Of a stretch of 17,103 nucleotides of DNA, positions 15,525 through 17,103 are shown piece by piece. The stretch lies in assembly GCA_913041325.1 (NCBI GenBank), contig CAJWHU010000016.1:1-17103 (forward strand), written 5' to 3'. The position numbers and the translations under genes are program-made. This DNA comes from an uncultured Fidelibacterota bacterium. GTDB lineage: Bacteria > Marinisomatota > Marinisomatia > Marinisomatales > UBA1611. Position 1 is the first letter of the stretch; every line of letters starts with the position of its first letter. A model generated the notes under the pieces. It was not told the origin of the DNA. It did not search any database and was given only the letters and a program-made list of their open reading frames with translations.

Positions 15525-15559
15525 AAAAAAATGAAGAGATATAGCAGAGGAAAATAGGC

Positions 15560-17103
15560 ATGATACACGAAAACTACAGAACCATCAATAGAGTTTTAGC
15601 TACCTTAGTATTTTTTATCTCATTTCTTGTATACTTTGATACAATGGCACCATCAGTCTCTTACTGGGATTGTGGTGAATTTATTGCAGTATCTTATACA
15701 CTTGGTGTTCCACATCCTCCCGGTAGTCCCCTATTTTTATTGCTGGGCAGGATAGCATCAATTCTACCAATAAGTGAAGACATTGCATTTAGGGTCAACA
15801 TTCTATCGCCAATAGTAAGTGCTTTCGCAGTCTTTTTTCTATATCTAATTATTGTACAAGTTATTTTGCACTGGCGTGGGAAATTAAGTTCTCAAAGGGA
15901 TGCTTTAGTAGTATTTGGATCAGGCGTGGTTGGCTCGTTAACCTTTGCTTTCACTGACAGTCACTGGTTTAATGCCGTCGAGGCTGAGGTCTATGCGTTC
16001 AGTACGTTTTTTACTGCTATTGTAGTATGGTTGATTTTAGTGTGGAGCGAGAAAGCAGACCAGAGAGGCCACGAAAAATACATTTTAATTATTGCCTACA
16101 TGATAGGCTTGGCTACAGGTTTACATCTATTAAATTTATTGACCTTACCCTTTGTTGCACTGGTTATTTATTTCAGGAAATATAATTTTTCCTGGAAATC
16201 TTTCGGAGTTACAATGCTCATTACTGCTATTGTTTTTTTTATCATCCACAACGTCATAATAAAAGGCATGCCGAAGATAGCAGCTTCGATAGGTGTTTTT
16301 TTAACAACAGCTCTTGTTCTTTTTATATTCTCATGCATGGTATGGGCTATAAAAAATCAGAGGAAGATTGCCTCTCTATGTTTGACCTCAGTTGTTTTAG
16401 TTCTAATTGGATATTCTACATATGCGCTAATATTTATCAGATCTAATCAAGATCCAGGGATTGATGAAAATGACCCAGAAACGGTTGAAGCTTTTATCTC
16501 ATACCTTGAAAGAGAGCAGTATGGTGATGTTGGTTTACTGCCACGAAGATTTAAAGGAATTCCTCCTATTCATGAGGTAGTCGGGTTTCCAGAGGGTCCC
16601 GGTAGAGGATTTTCATCATCCCAAAAAAGAAACTATAGCAGGCATCAGATGGGCAGGCAGTGGGATTTCTTCTGGGATTACCAAATTCGAAAAATGTATA
16701 ACAGATACTTTCTGTGGCAATTTGCTGGTCGGGGCCCCGCATCAGATCCAGGTGTAATTAGAATGGGTGCCAGAAATAGCGAAGATGGTATTGACCTAAC
16801 ACAATTTGGATTGCCTCTGGCTTTCATTATCGGCATAATTGGTATGTTTTACCACGCCTATAGAGATGAGAGAATGGCTTTTTCTGTAATGTCATTATTC
16901 ATTATGACCGGGTATGCAATAATAATTTATCTAAACCAAGACGATCCTCAGCCTAGAGAGAGAGACTATTCATACGTAGGTAGTTTTTTCGCATTCTCAA
17001 TATGGATCGGTGCCGGGACCGCAGCTATAAGCGAATGGATCTCTAAGTATGTTAGCGATAGCCAGCTAAGTAAAAGGCTAATATCCATTGTTTTGATAAT
17101 ACA
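15560..17103 (+). CDS. DUF2723 (TMEM260-like) predicted membrane glycosyltransferase, N-terminal part (3' end outside window)
   Basis: The frame runs open from ATG 15560 to the window end, giving 514 residues of an unfinished polytopic membrane protein. AGAGGA (15546-15551), 8 bases upstream, supports the start. Bacterial DUF2723 landmarks are present: SVSYWDCGEFIAVSY (32-46) with Asp37 and Glu40 in the first periplasmic loop, GVPHPPGSPLF (49-59), and FNAVEAEVYAFSTFF (137-151). Further on are IRSNQDPGIDENDPETVE (293-310), YLEREQYGD (315-323), and QPRERDYSYVGSFFAF (464-479). About ten hydrophobic helices are visible. The human homologue TMEM260 is a protein O-mannosyltransferase. The Asp/Glu pair in the first loop resembles the GT-C catalytic arrangement, so a lipid-linked-sugar glycosyltransferase role is a reasonable inference, but the bacterial acceptor is unknown. 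The QPRERDY form is typical of Bacteroidota-type proteins and helps place the organism. Confidence 0.87.
   Translation, partial: MIHENYRTINRVLATLVFFISFLVYFDTMAPSVSYWDCGEFIAVSYTLGVPHPPGSPLFLLLGRIASILPISEDIAFRVNILSPIVSAFAVFFLYLIIVQVILHWRGKLSSQRDALVVFGSGVVGSLTFAFTDSHWFNAVEAEVYAFSTFFTAIVVWLILVWSEKADQRGHEKYILIIAYMIGLATGLHLLNLLTLPFVALVIYFRKYNFSWKSFGVTMLITAIVFFIIHNVIIKGMPKIAASIGVFLTTALVLFIFSCMVWAIKNQRKIASLCLTSVVLVLIGYSTYALIFIRSNQDPGIDENDPETVEAFISYLEREQYGDVGLLPRRFKGIPPIHEVVGFPEGPGRGFSSSQKRNYSRHQMGRQWDFFWDYQIRKMYNRYFLWQFAGRGPASDPGVIRMGARNSEDGIDLTQFGLPLAFIIGIIGMFYHAYRDERMAFSVMSLFIMTGYAIIIYLNQDDPQPRERDYSYVGSFFAFSIWIGAGTAAISEWISKYVSDSQLSKRLISIVLII

Noticed and set aside
15531..15557. Eight-codon mini-ORF (MKRYSRGK) ending two bases before the DUF2723 start
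   Set aside because: It covers the Shine-Dalgarno of the next gene and has no ribosome site of its own. There is no attenuator-like repeat of a codon. Chance in a short purine-rich gap is the simpler view.

Overview
The window is a gene-dense, AT-rich stretch of bacterial chromosome. Two genes run off the ends and no gap exceeds about 170 bases. I see no insertion sequence, phage gene, CRISPR array, tRNA or rRNA. Several features point to the Fibrobacterota-Chlorobi-Bacteroidota side of the tree, perhaps a marine lineage such as Marinimicrobia: a DUF2723 membrane protein with the bacteroidete-type QPRERDY motif, a DUF4139 protein, a short (877-residue) ValS, a DUF1844 protein, and weak or absent Shine-Dalgarno sequences before many starts. 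The lineage is inference from protein style and composition, not from a marker gene.

Layout. Bases 1-1712 (+) hold the end of deoC (deoxyribose-phosphate aldolase) overlapping a TRAM-domain rRNA uracil-C5 methyltransferase (RlmD/RumA family). Bases 1698-8931 (-) hold a tight six-gene operon. In transcription order it encodes an MMPL-type RND transporter, a probable outer-membrane beta-barrel, a LolD/MacB-type ABC ATPase, two different FtsX/LolC-like permeases, and a periplasmic LolA-like protein (PF17131 type). Its last gene converges on and overlaps the end of rlmD by 15 bases, where a stem-loop spans the junction. A divergent promoter region (8932-9094) separates it from a plus-strand block: valS, a DUF4139 envelope protein overlapping valS by 4 bases, and recG. 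A short gap with a likely promoter leads to a DUF1844 gene and the start of a DUF2723 (TMEM260-like) predicted membrane glycosyltransferase, cut by the window end.

How the genes fit together. The plus-strand genes are mostly housekeeping (nucleoside catabolism, rRNA modification, tRNA charging, replication-fork repair) mixed with poorly characterised envelope genes. The minus-strand operon is the most interesting part. It combines the parts of a Lol-like extraction pathway (ABC ATPase, two permeases, LolA-fold carrier) with an RND lipid-type exporter and an outer-membrane barrel. The arrangement suggests one inner-to-outer-membrane lipid or lipoprotein trafficking machine. Its substrate cannot be read from the sequence.
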